The position numbers were made by a program, and so were the translations under genes. Shown here in pieces: positions 1-5,152 of a stretch of 5,152 nt of DNA (position 1 is the stretch's first letter; the number at the start of each line of letters is the position of its first letter). The notes below the pieces were generated by a model that saw nothing but the letters and a program-made list of their open reading frames with translations, ran no database searches and was not told the DNA's origin. The stretch is taken from assembly GCA_938039195.1 (NCBI GenBank), contig CALHVK010000045.1, positions 1 through 5,152 on the forward strand. The letters are read 5' to 3'. The stretch is from an uncultured Carnobacteriaceae bacterium (GTDB lineage: Bacteria; Bacillota; Bacilli; Lactobacillales; Aerococcaceae).

Positions 1-932
1 TAATTTATTCTAACTCTGTTTCAAACGGACGTGGAGATTGGCTAACTGCTAAAGCGAAAGAAGCTGGTTTCAACATTCGTATGGTGGATATCGCTGGTGC
101 GCAATTAGCTGACCGTGTTATCGCTGAAAAAAATAACTCAGTAGCAGATATGGTGTTTGGTATCGGTGCTGTAGACTCAAATAAACTTCGTGATGCAAAC
201 CTTCTAGCTCAATTCAAACCAGAATGGCTTAACAAGATTGATGCATCATTAGCCGATAAAGATGGATACTATAACCCAGTTATCGTTCAACCTTTAGTAT
301 TGATTGGAAATCCAGAAGTTAAAGAAATGCCTAAAGACTGGACTGAATTAGCAGAAAAATATAAAGGTCAATATTCTATCTATGGATTAACTGGAGGAAC
401 AGGACGTGCGATTTACGCAAGTATCTTAGTTCGTTACCTTGATGAAAAAGGAGATTTAGGCGTATCAGAAAAAGGATGGGAAGTTGCAAAAGAATACTTT
501 GCAAATGCCTATACTCTTCAAAAAGGTGAAAGCACAGTTGTTAAAGTGTTAGATAAAGAAAGCCCAATCCAATACGGTATGATTTGGGGTTCTGGAGCGT
601 TAGTCGGACAAAAAGAACAAAATGTTGAATTCAAAGTAATGTCACCTGAAATCGGGGTTCCATTCGTAACTGAACAAACAATGATTCTTAACACAAGTAA
701 GAAACAAGCATTAGCAAAAGAATTCATCAACTGGTTCGGTCAAGCAGACATCCAAGCTGAATACAGCCAAAAATTCGGTTCTATTCCAGCGAATAAAGAT
801 GCTGTAAAAGAATTACCAGAAGCAACTAAGAAATTTGTTGACCAACTTAAACCACAAGATATTAACTGGGAAGTTGTTGGTAAATACTTAGACCAATGGG
901 TTGAAAAAGCTGAATTAGAATACGTTAAATAG
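1..932 (+). CDS. ABC transporter substrate-binding protein, AfuA/FbpA-like (5' end missing)
   Basis: This is the extracellular binding protein that captures the ligand and hands it to the permease. The frame is open from the window edge (first whole codon at base 3) to the TAG at 930-932, giving 309 residues. The ATG at 81 is internal, because matching family sequence (IYSNSVSNGRGDWL) precedes it. Family members are about 340-360 residues, so only the lipoprotein signal peptide and a short N-terminal stretch should be missing. Family-like stretches include the IAEKNN/ADMVFG segment, the GYYNPVIVQP segment and the C-terminal EFINWFGQADIQ segment, typical of COG1840 periplasmic-binding-fold proteins. 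The adjacent tyrosine pair that binds iron in classic FbpA is not seen in the expected region, where QYGMIWGSGALVG stands instead. The ATPase and permease genes follow, so it is the first visible cistron of a full importer. Family call is firm; the ligand (iron, phosphonate, sugar phosphate or other) is not determined. Confidence 0.9.
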   Translation, partial: IYSNSVSNGRGDWLTAKAKEAGFNIRMVDIAGAQLADRVIAEKNNSVADMVFGIGAVDSNKLRDANLLAQFKPEWLNKIDASLADKDGYYNPVIVQPLVLIGNPEVKEMPKDWTELAEKYKGQYSIYGLTGGTGRAIYASILVRYLDEKGDLGVSEKGWEVAKEYFANAYTLQKGESTVVKVLDKESPIQYGMIWGSGALVGQKEQNVEFKVMSPEIGVPFVTEQTMILNTSKKQALAKEFINWFGQADIQAEYSQKFGSIPANKDAVKELPEATKKFVDQLKPQDINWEVVGKYLDQWVEKAELEYVK

Positions 933-955
933 TATTAAATGTTGAATTAATCAAT

Positions 956-1012
956 AAGAGTCTCGCTAGGATTCTACTCTATTCCATAGAAAGAGTCTAC
1001 GCGAGACTTTTT
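956..1012 (+). terminator. Intra-operon terminator-like hairpin between binding-protein and ATPase genes
   Basis: AGTCTCGC at 959-966 pairs perfectly with GCGAGACT at 1001-1008. The stem extends outward through AAG (956-958) against TTT (1009-1011), including one G-U pair, and a run of five T closes it at 1008-1012. Inside, TAG 967-969 can pair with CTA 997-999 past a bulged C, and ACTCT 976-980 with AGAGT 992-996, making one long imperfect hairpin. AAGAGTCT also occurs as a direct repeat at 956-963 and 991-998. It lies 23 bases after the binding-protein stop and 25 bases before the ATPase start. I infer a leaky terminator or a 3'-end stabilising structure that raises binding protein over membrane components. 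No separate promoter is evident between it and the ATPase gene. Confidence 0.75.
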
Positions 1013-1022
1013 AAGATAACAC

Positions 1023-1029
1023 AAAGGAG
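1023..1029 (+). promoter_or_regulatory. Ribosome binding site of the ATPase gene
   Basis: AAAGGAG stands 8 bases before the ATG at 1038, a good Shine-Dalgarno match and spacing. It fixes that start and lets the ATPase be translated independently of the binding protein, whose stop lies over 100 bases upstream. Confidence 0.85.
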
Positions 1030-1037
1030 TAAACGAT

Positions 1038-2048
1038 ATGATTAAATTTGATAACATTCAAATTAAATACGGTGATTTTATTGCGATTGACAATTTGAAT
1101 TTAGAAATTAACGAAGGGGAGTTCTTTACATTCTTAGGACCTTCAGGATGCGGAAAATCAACAACTTTACGTGCATTAGTAGGGTTCTTAGATCCATCAG
1201 CAGGTCGTATTGAAGTAAATGGTAAGGATGTTACTAAATTAGAACCTGAAAAACGTGGAATCGGAATTGTGTTCCAATCTTATGCATTATTCCCAACAAT
1301 GACGGTTTTTGATAATATTGCGTTTGGTTTGAAAGTGAAGAAAGTAGCTCCAGATGTGATTAAAGCAAAAGTTGCAGCGGTAGCAGCAAAAATTAAAATT
1401 TCTGACCAACAATTGCAACGTAATGTATCTGAATTATCCGGAGGGCAACAACAACGTGTGGCGCTAGCCCGTGCATTAGTATTAGAACCAAAAATTCTCT
1501 GTCTTGACGAACCGCTCTCTAACTTGGATGCTAAATTACGTGTAGACCTAAGAAAAGAATTGAAACGTCTACAAAAAGATTTAGGAATTACAACATTGTA
1601 TGTTACACACGACCAAGAAGAGGCATTGACATTATCAGATAGAATTGCTGTATTTAACAATGGTTTCATCGAACAAGTGGGAACACCTCCTGAAATTTAC
1701 CATCAATCTAAAACAGAATTTGTTTGTGATTTTATCGGAGATATTAACGTCCTTTCTGAAGAAACAGTTCATGAGATTTTAGAAAGCAATCCAAACATTC
1801 CTTTAGAAGATAAAAAAGGATATATTCGTTTAGAAAAAATTCGTTTCAGACGTGAAACAGAAGACGATATTGTTCTAAAAGGAACAATTATTGATACAGA
1901 ATTTTCAGGTGTAACAGTTCGTTACACTGTTCAAGTGTCAGACCATCAGGTTGTTAACGTTACACGTATTGATAGTCAATTTGCAATCAAATCTGTAGGG
2001 GAAAATGTGGAACTTTATATTACACCTTCAGATGTCGTGCAATATTAG
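1038..2048 (+). CDS. ABC transporter ATP-binding protein, FbpC/PotA-like
   Basis: This 336-residue cytoplasmic ATPase powers the importer by ATP binding and hydrolysis as a dimer under the permease. All nucleotide-binding motifs are intact: Walker A GPSGCGKST at 34-42, Q-loop Gln80 in VFQSYALFP, signature LSGGQ at 133-137, Walker B ILCLDEP at 153-159 with catalytic Glu158, D-loop SNLD at 161-164 and switch His191 in YVTHDQEEA. The segment VGTPPEIYHQ followed by an extra C-terminal domain of about 100 residues (roughly 235-336, TOBE-like beta-rich) is the hallmark of the MalK/PotA/FbpC group, where this domain contacts the partner subunit or senses effectors. Length is normal for the group. 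It is followed 11 bases later by the permease gene. The family assignment is secure; the transported substrate cannot be read from the ATPase. Confidence 0.95.
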   Translation: MIKFDNIQIKYGDFIAIDNLNLEINEGEFFTFLGPSGCGKSTTLRALVGFLDPSAGRIEVNGKDVTKLEPEKRGIGIVFQSYALFPTMTVFDNIAFGLKVKKVAPDVIKAKVAAVAAKIKISDQQLQRNVSELSGGQQQRVALARALVLEPKILCLDEPLSNLDAKLRVDLRKELKRLQKDLGITTLYVTHDQEEALTLSDRIAVFNNGFIEQVGTPPEIYHQSKTEFVCDFIGDINVLSEETVHEILESNPNIPLEDKKGYIRLEKIRFRRETEDDIVLKGTIIDTEFSGVTVRYTVQVSDHQVVNVTRIDSQFAIKSVGENVELYITPSDVVQY

Positions 2049-2053
2049 GGAGG
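2048..2053 (+). promoter_or_regulatory. Ribosome binding site of the permease gene, overlapping the ATPase stop
   Basis: GGGAGG begins on the last base of the ATPase TAG stop (2046-2048) and sits 6 bases before the permease ATG at 2060. The overlap suggests translation of the two subunits is linked. Confidence 0.85.
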
Positions 2054-2059
2054 TACAAC

Positions 2060-3751
2060 ATGCGTCATAAGTTAAATTGGAAAGATTGGCTCATTCGTAT
2101 AGGGCTAATCTGGTTCCTCGTAACGTTTATTATTTATCCAAATATTGATTTGGTATTAAGTGTGTTTGTCAAAGATGGACAATTCTCGCTAGATGCTGTT
2201 AATCGTGTACTTAAATCACCACGTGCAATTCAAAGTATTATGAACAGTTTTAAACTAGCATTATCGTTAATTGTTACAGTTAACGTAGTCGGTCTTCTTT
2301 GTGTGTTGTTCACAGAATACTTCGATATTAAAGGTGCCAAGATCTTAAAACTTGGATATATGACATCTTTAATTTATGGTGGTGTGGTTCTTGCAACAGG
2401 GTATAAATTCGTATACGGCCCTTATGGAATGATTACAAGAATTCTTCAAAACTTCCTACCAAACCTTGATCCAAACTGGTTTGTGGGATATGGTGCTGTA
2501 TTATTCATTATGACCTTCTCAGGTACAGCCAACCATACATTGTTCTTAACAAATACCATTCGTGGTGTCGATTATCATACTATTGAAGCAGCGCGTAATA
2601 TGGGAGCAAAACCATTTACCGTATTCAGAAAAATTGTTTTACCAACATTAACGCCAACATTATTTGCCTTAACAATTATGATTTTCTTAAGCGGGCTATC
2701 AGCAGTTGCGGCTCCAATGATTGTAGGGGGTAAACAATTCCAAACAATTAACCCGATGATTATCACTTTTGCAGGGATGGGGAACTCTCGTGACCTTGCT
2801 GCGTTACTTGCGATTGTCCTAGGGGTTGCAACAACAATCTTATTAAGTATCATGAATAAGATTGAAAAAGGTGGAAATTATATTTCAATTTCTAAAACAA
2901 AAGCACCTTTAAAGAAACAAAAGATTACTTCAAAACCATGGAATATCATTGCGCATATCGTGGCATACGCTTTATTCGTAGTGTTCATGTTACCTTTGAT
3001 TTTCATTGTCTTGTACTCATTCACTGATCCAGTGGCGATTCAAACAGGTAACTTGTCATTAGCTAACTTTACTCTAGAAAACTATCATCAGTTCTTGACT
3101 AATAGTGTTGCGTTCTCACCATTCTTAGTCAGCTTTGTATATGCCAGTCTTGCTGCTATCACTGCGACAGTTCTTGCCGTTGTATTTGCACGTGTGGTTC
3201 GTAAACATAAAGCTCGCTTTGACTCCTTATTTGAATATGGTGCGTTATTACCTTGGTTATTACCAAATACTTTATTAGCAATTAGTTTGCTATTTACATT
3301 TAATCAACCACAACCACTTGTATTTAATTTCATTTTAGTAGGAACGCTAGTAATTCTATTAATTGGATATATTATTGTGAAGATTCCATTCTCTTATCGT
3401 ATGGTTCGTGCTATTTTGTTTAGTGTTGATGATGAGATGGAAGATGCAGCTCGTAGTATGGGAGCGTCTCCGTTTTATACAATGATGAAGGTTATTATTC
3501 CGTTTATTTTACCGGTAGTACTTTCAGTTATTGCGCTTAACTTTAACTCTCTATTAACAGACTTCGACTTATCTGTATTCTTGTATCATCCATTAGCTCA
3601 ACCTTTAGGTATTACTATCCGTTCAGCTGGTGATGAAACAGCAACATCAAATGCACAAGCACTTGTCTTTGTATATACAATTGTATTGATGATTATTTCT
3701 TCAGCAGTACTTTACTTCACACAAAGACGTGGCAAAACAACTAGAAAATAA
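2060..3751 (+). CDS. ABC transporter permease, fused two-domain FbpB/COG1178 type
   Basis: This 563-residue membrane protein forms the whole translocation channel in one chain. It has two homologous halves of about 270-280 residues, each with about six membrane segments. In the N-half, hydrophobic stretches lie roughly at 10-36, 60-85, 97-120, 140-163, 197-224 and 246-266. A lysine-rich cytoplasmic linker at about 265-293 joins the halves, and the C-half begins with a membrane segment at about 295-320. Each half carries the cytoplasmic EAA loop that docks on the ATPase: E176-A-A-RNM-G182 in the N-half and D462-A-A-RSM-G468 in the C-half, where Asp replaces the usual Glu. One fused permease with one ATPase gene and one binding protein is typical of the iron, 2-aminoethylphosphonate and sugar-phosphate transporters of this class. 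The ORF is intact and of normal length; the substrate is unassigned. Confidence 0.93.
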   Translation: MRHKLNWKDWLIRIGLIWFLVTFIIYPNIDLVLSVFVKDGQFSLDAVNRVLKSPRAIQSIMNSFKLALSLIVTVNVVGLLCVLFTEYFDIKGAKILKLGYMTSLIYGGVVLATGYKFVYGPYGMITRILQNFLPNLDPNWFVGYGAVLFIMTFSGTANHTLFLTNTIRGVDYHTIEAARNMGAKPFTVFRKIVLPTLTPTLFALTIMIFLSGLSAVAAPMIVGGKQFQTINPMIITFAGMGNSRDLAALLAIVLGVATTILLSIMNKIEKGGNYISISKTKAPLKKQKITSKPWNIIAHIVAYALFVVFMLPLIFIVLYSFTDPVAIQTGNLSLANFTLENYHQFLTNSVAFSPFLVSFVYASLAAITATVLAVVFARVVRKHKARFDSLFEYGALLPWLLPNTLLAISLLFTFNQPQPLVFNFILVGTLVILLIGYIIVKIPFSYRMVRAILFSVDDEMEDAARSMGASPFYTMMKVIIPFILPVVLSVIALNFNSLLTDFDLSVFLYHPLAQPLGITIRSAGDETATSNAQALVFVYTIVLMIISSAVLYFTQRRGKTTRK

Positions 3752-3753
3752 TT

Positions 3754-4464
3754 ATGGTTACATCAGGTATTGAATTAACGAATACAGATATTTTTATCCG
3801 AATTGCATTGTCTTTGATAGCCGGAATGGTTATCGGCATGGAGCGAGGTAGTAAATCGCAACCAGCAGGAATTAGAACGCATAGTGTCGTTTGTGTTGCG
3901 GCATGTTTAATCATGATGACTAATGAATTTGTTTCATATAAGTTTGGGACCGGAGATCCGACCAGATTAGGAGCACAGGTTGTTTCGGGAGTTGGTTTCT
4001 TAGGGGCAGGGACGATCCTTGTCACAGAAAAGAAAAAGGTTACAGGACTAACCACAGCCGCTGGTATTTGGGGCTCTGCAGGAATAGGACTCGCAATTGG
4101 AGTAGGCTTTTATAAGGGAGCAATTTTAGCAGCCGTTTCTATTTGGGGCGTGATATCCATGTTTCAACCGTTAAAGATGTATCTACAAAAACGCTCTCGA
4201 GTAATTGAACTCTATATTGTAGTCAATTCTACGGAAGCCTATAATCGTGTATTAGTCTATTGTGCAGAAAATCGAATTCGAATTACTGACTCAAGGACTG
4301 CATTCGGTGAAGTGAACCAAAGTCGAATCCAGTATTTCGATGTACCAGAGAAGAAAATTGCTTCTTTTGTAACGTTAGAATTAGCTGGAAGCTTTGAACA
4401 TCTTCGACTTATGGAAGAACTTTCTAATCTTCCAGGCGTCATTTATGTTGAAGAGATTAGTTAA
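3754..4464 (+). CDS. MgtC/SapB-family membrane protein
   Basis: This 236-residue protein belongs to the MgtC/SapB family, inner-membrane proteins linked in other bacteria to growth at low magnesium, acid or phosphate stress tolerance and survival in host cells, by modulation rather than transport. The signature segments are visible: GMVIGMERG with AGIRTH (about 24-43), GAQVVSGVGFLGAGTIL (73-89) and GLTTAAGIWGSAGIGLAIG (98-116), with about four or five hydrophobic segments before residue 145. From about 148 to 236 a soluble ACT-like domain follows, ending in LSNLPGVIYVEEIS. The ATG lies 2 bases after the permease TAA and no Shine-Dalgarno sequence precedes it, the upstream bases being A-rich permease codons. 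No alternative in-frame ATG is found before the first membrane segment, so translation probably depends on coupling to the permease. A terminator follows 8 bases after the stop. The family call is firm; its role with this transporter is inferred from position only. Confidence 0.92.
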   Translation: MVTSGIELTNTDIFIRIALSLIAGMVIGMERGSKSQPAGIRTHSVVCVAACLIMMTNEFVSYKFGTGDPTRLGAQVVSGVGFLGAGTILVTEKKKVTGLTTAAGIWGSAGIGLAIGVGFYKGAILAAVSIWGVISMFQPLKMYLQKRSRVIELYIVVNSTEAYNRVLVYCAENRIRITDSRTAFGEVNQSRIQYFDVPEKKIASFVTLELAGSFEHLRLMEELSNLPGVIYVEEIS

Positions 4465-4472
4465 TATAAATT

Positions 4473-4497
4473 AAGGGCAAGAAATCTTGCCCTTTTT
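4473..4497 (+). terminator. Rho-independent terminator of the transporter-mgtC operon
   Basis: AAGGGCAAG (4473-4481) pairs perfectly with CTTGCCCTT (4486-4494) around a 4-base AAAT loop. The 9-bp stem runs into five T at 4493-4497. It begins 8 bases after the MgtC stop and separates the transporter operon from the downstream gene, which must therefore have its own promoter or depend on read-through. Confidence 0.92.
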
Positions 4498-4517
4498 GAA
4501 ATTGTAATTATTTAGTG

Positions 4518-4576
4518 ATGAAAAATTATTCTAAAAGAGGATGATTGAAGGTGTGTTAAGGGATGTTAAGGGATGA
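4518..4576 (+). other. Two tiny overlapping reading frames leading into the 131-residue gene
   Basis: ATG at 4518 opens an 8-codon frame (MKNYSKRG) ending with TGA at 4542-4544. This stop overlaps the ATG at 4541 as ATGA. That ATG opens an 11-codon frame (MIEGVLRDVKG) whose TGA at 4574-4576 overlaps the ATG of the 131-residue gene at 4573, again as ATGA. AAGAGG at 4535-4540 is directly against the second ATG, too close for a normal Shine-Dalgarno site, and no good site precedes the first. The chain could be leader peptides feeding coupled translation, or chance in an A+T-rich leader. The overlaps are plainly visible; their use is inference. Confidence 0.3.
4555..4574 (+). repeat. Perfect 10-bp tandem repeat over the start of the 131-residue gene
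   Basis: GTTAAGGGAT occurs twice head to tail (4555-4564 and 4565-4574), followed by G, so each copy ends in an ATG (4563 and 4573). The second ATG starts the 131-residue gene. The first opens only seven codons before TAA. TAAGG in the first copy lies about 11 bases before the ATG at 4573 and is the best Shine-Dalgarno candidate. The same bases in the second copy are too close to be used. GAAGGTG at 4547-4553 is well spaced for the ATG at 4563 but far from 4573. The duplication therefore moved the start relative to the older site, and slipped-strand gain or loss here could change expression. Confidence 0.8.
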
Positions 4577-4968
4577 AAATATTTAAAATAGATATTGAAA
4601 ATGGAAAAATTCAATGTTATAACGAAAATTGTTTGAAAGAAGAATATCGTATTTATACACTTTACAATCTATGTGATATGGTATGGGCATTCCGTTTATC
4701 AAATGAACAACTGCTTTTAAATGTGTTAACTAGAGAAAAATTAGTTCCCATTATTGATTGTTATATACAATACATTATTCAAATAATCCGAGAGACAAAT
4801 CATCAGGAAGAATCGGAGAGGATTGAATTGTTTGGCCGTCCATTTTTATATTCTGCGATTCAAGTAATAGCAAAGAGAAAGCTTGAAAAATTAGGATTTA
4901 AAGAAGGAAATATTTTATTTAACATAGATAAATGGAAAGAAGAGATAATTGTTTCTACAAGAATATAA
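4573..4968 (+). CDS. Hypothetical protein, 131 residues, family not recognised
   Basis: I do not recognise this protein. It has no signal peptide and no clear membrane segment. The region at about 58-72 (VPIIDCYIQYIIQII) is strongly hydrophobic but short and interrupted, more like a buried helix. There are four cysteines (15, 20, 34, 63) without a metal-site pattern. The N-terminus looks like beta strands (KIFKIDIENGKIQCY) and the rest mostly helical, with charged segments around 75-86 and 105-123, so a small soluble cytoplasmic protein is likely. An in-frame TAA at 4567 rules out an earlier start. The composition is more A+T-rich than the transporter genes and eight ATA isoleucine codons occur in 131, while ATA looks rare in the transporter genes, which hints at different origin or low expression. 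It stands alone between a terminator and a LacI-type gene. A real gene seems likely from its length and undisturbed frame, but no function can be offered. Confidence 0.65.
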   Translation: MKIFKIDIENGKIQCYNENCLKEEYRIYTLYNLCDMVWAFRLSNEQLLLNVLTREKLVPIIDCYIQYIIQIIRETNHQEESERIELFGRPFLYSAIQVIAKRKLEKLGFKEGNILFNIDKWKEEIIVSTRI

Positions 4969-4993
4969 ATATTTATTTTTATGGCTTAGATAT

Positions 4994-5019
4994 CTTTTAT
5001 GAATTATAATTAAGAAAAG
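4994..5019. promoter_or_regulatory. A+T-rich inverted repeat over the LacI-gene promoter, possible operator
   Basis: The 26 bases form an inverted repeat matching at 11 of 13 positions, with CTTTT at 4994-4998 facing AAAAG at 5015-5019 and a perfect AATTATAATT core at 5002-5011. The mismatches are 4999/5014 and 5001/5012. It covers the -10 box of the next gene, where a bound repressor would block transcription, as in autoregulated LacI-type genes. Against this, LacI-family operators usually have a central CG, which is absent here, and palindromes arise easily in A+T-rich DNA. Confidence 0.35.
5005..5010 (+). promoter_or_regulatory. Probable -10 box of the LacI-family gene
   Basis: TATAAT matches the sigma-70/sigma-A consensus exactly and lies 27 bases before the ATG at 5038. 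The -35 region is poor: ATGGCT at 4981-4986, 18 bases upstream, matches TTGACA at only three positions. No TG extension stands before the -10 box. The promoter may be weak or need an activator. Confidence 0.5.
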
Positions 5020-5026
5020 CATATTT

Positions 5027-5032
5027 GAGGAG
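5027..5032 (+). promoter_or_regulatory. Ribosome binding site of the LacI-family gene
   Basis: GAGGAG stands 5 bases before the ATG at 5038, a good match at slightly short but usable spacing. It supports this start for the truncated regulator. Confidence 0.8.
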
Positions 5033-5037
5033 TAGAA

Positions 5038-5152
5038 ATGGAAAAGAAAAAATATACAATTTATGATATTGCGCGCATTTCAGGGGTCTCTCCAAAAACT
5101 GTTTCCCGTGTTATCAATGGTGGTGATGGAGTTAGATCAGAAACTTACCAGT
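5038..5152 (+). CDS. LacI-family transcriptional regulator (3' end missing)
   Basis: Only the first 38 residues lie in the window, but they hold the diagnostic DNA-binding domain. The helix-turn-helix runs from about residue 7: TIYDIARISGVS forms the first helix and turn, and PKTVSRVING (19-28) the recognition helix and exit. This matches the LacI/GalR pattern T-I-x-D-I-A-x-x-x-G-V-S-x-x-T-V-S-R-V-x-N. Family members are about 330-340 residues, with a periplasmic-binding-protein-like sensor domain, here outside the window, that usually binds a sugar or nucleoside and controls nearby catabolic or uptake genes. The start is supported by GAGGAG upstream. Its target is unknown. It could control itself through the inverted repeat just upstream and genes beyond the window, and nothing seen links it to the transporter operon. 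Confidence 0.95.
   Translation, partial: MEKKKYTIYDIARISGVSPKTVSRVINGGDGVRSETYQ

Noticed and set aside
81..83. ATG at 81 as the start of the binding-protein gene.
   Set aside because: The same frame is open to the window edge and the 26 residues before it match the family (IYSNSVSNGRGDWL and onward), so this is an internal methionine.
933..1037. T-box, riboswitch or other sensing leader between the binding-protein and ATPase genes.
   Set aside because: The 105 bases contain one hairpin and no recognisable T-box, aptamer or leader-peptide elements; a simple attenuating or stabilising hairpin explains them.
518..4442. Several minus-strand open frames of 61-129 codons, at 518-730, 1280-1669, 2575-2853, 3741-4055 and 4257-4442.
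   Set aside because: Each lies wholly or almost wholly inside a well-recognised plus-strand gene, its product has no family-like character, and none needs to exist to explain the locus.
4496..4532. Possible promoter for the 131-residue gene: TTGAAA at 4496-4501 or TTGTAA at 4502-4507, with TATTCT at 4527-4532.
   Set aside because: TTGTAA to TATTCT has a 19-base spacer and two 4-of-6 boxes, and TTGAAA is 25 bases away and overlaps the terminator T-run, so no convincing pair exists. A promoter must lie near here but cannot be placed.
4965..4976. Perfect palindrome ATAAATATTTAT followed by T-rich sequence after the 131-residue gene, as a terminator.
   Set aside because: The stem has no G or C pairs and would be far too weak; it is better explained by local A+T richness.
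1..5152. CRISPR arrays, tRNA or rRNA genes, insertion sequences, attachment sites, phage or defence genes.
   Set aside because: No spaced repeats, cloverleaf sequences, transposase-like products, terminal inverted repeats or defence-type domains were seen.

Overview
The window looks like a piece of a low-GC Gram-positive (Firmicutes) chromosome, most likely a Lactobacillales-type coccus or relative. The signs are A+T-rich coding sequence, strong AGGAG-type ribosome binding sites, short intergenic gaps, U-tailed intrinsic terminators and the protein families present. The genus cannot be fixed from the sequence alone. All genes run on the + strand.

Bases 1-3751 hold a complete set of importer parts. 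They are the 3' part of an AfuA/FbpA-type substrate-binding protein gene (1-932), an FbpC/PotA-like ATPase (1038-2048) and a fused double permease of the FbpB/COG1178 type (2060-3751). Transporters of this architecture carry ferric iron, 2-aminoethylphosphonate or sugar phosphates. The visible binding protein lacks the adjacent tyrosine pair typical of classic FbpA iron binders, so the substrate is left open, with phosphorylated or small organic anions at least as likely as iron. A terminator-like hairpin (956-1012) between the binding-protein and ATPase genes probably lets much more binding protein than membrane complex be made.

An MgtC/SapB-family membrane protein gene (3754-4464) starts 2 bases after the permease stop with no recognisable Shine-Dalgarno site. 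It is probably the last cistron of the transporter operon, translated by coupling to the permease. The operon closes with a strong intrinsic terminator (4473-4497).

Beyond the terminator lies an unrecognised 131-residue protein gene (4573-4968) with different codon use. Its start is built on a perfect 10-bp tandem repeat and is preceded by two tiny reading frames linked by ATGA overlaps. The window ends inside a new LacI-family repressor gene (from 5038). In front of that gene are a consensus -10 box and a long A+T-rich inverted repeat that could be an autoregulatory operator.

Most of the window is ordinary transporter biology. The points worth a second look are the MgtC coupling, the intra-operon hairpin, the start region of the 131-residue gene, and the inverted repeat before the LacI gene.
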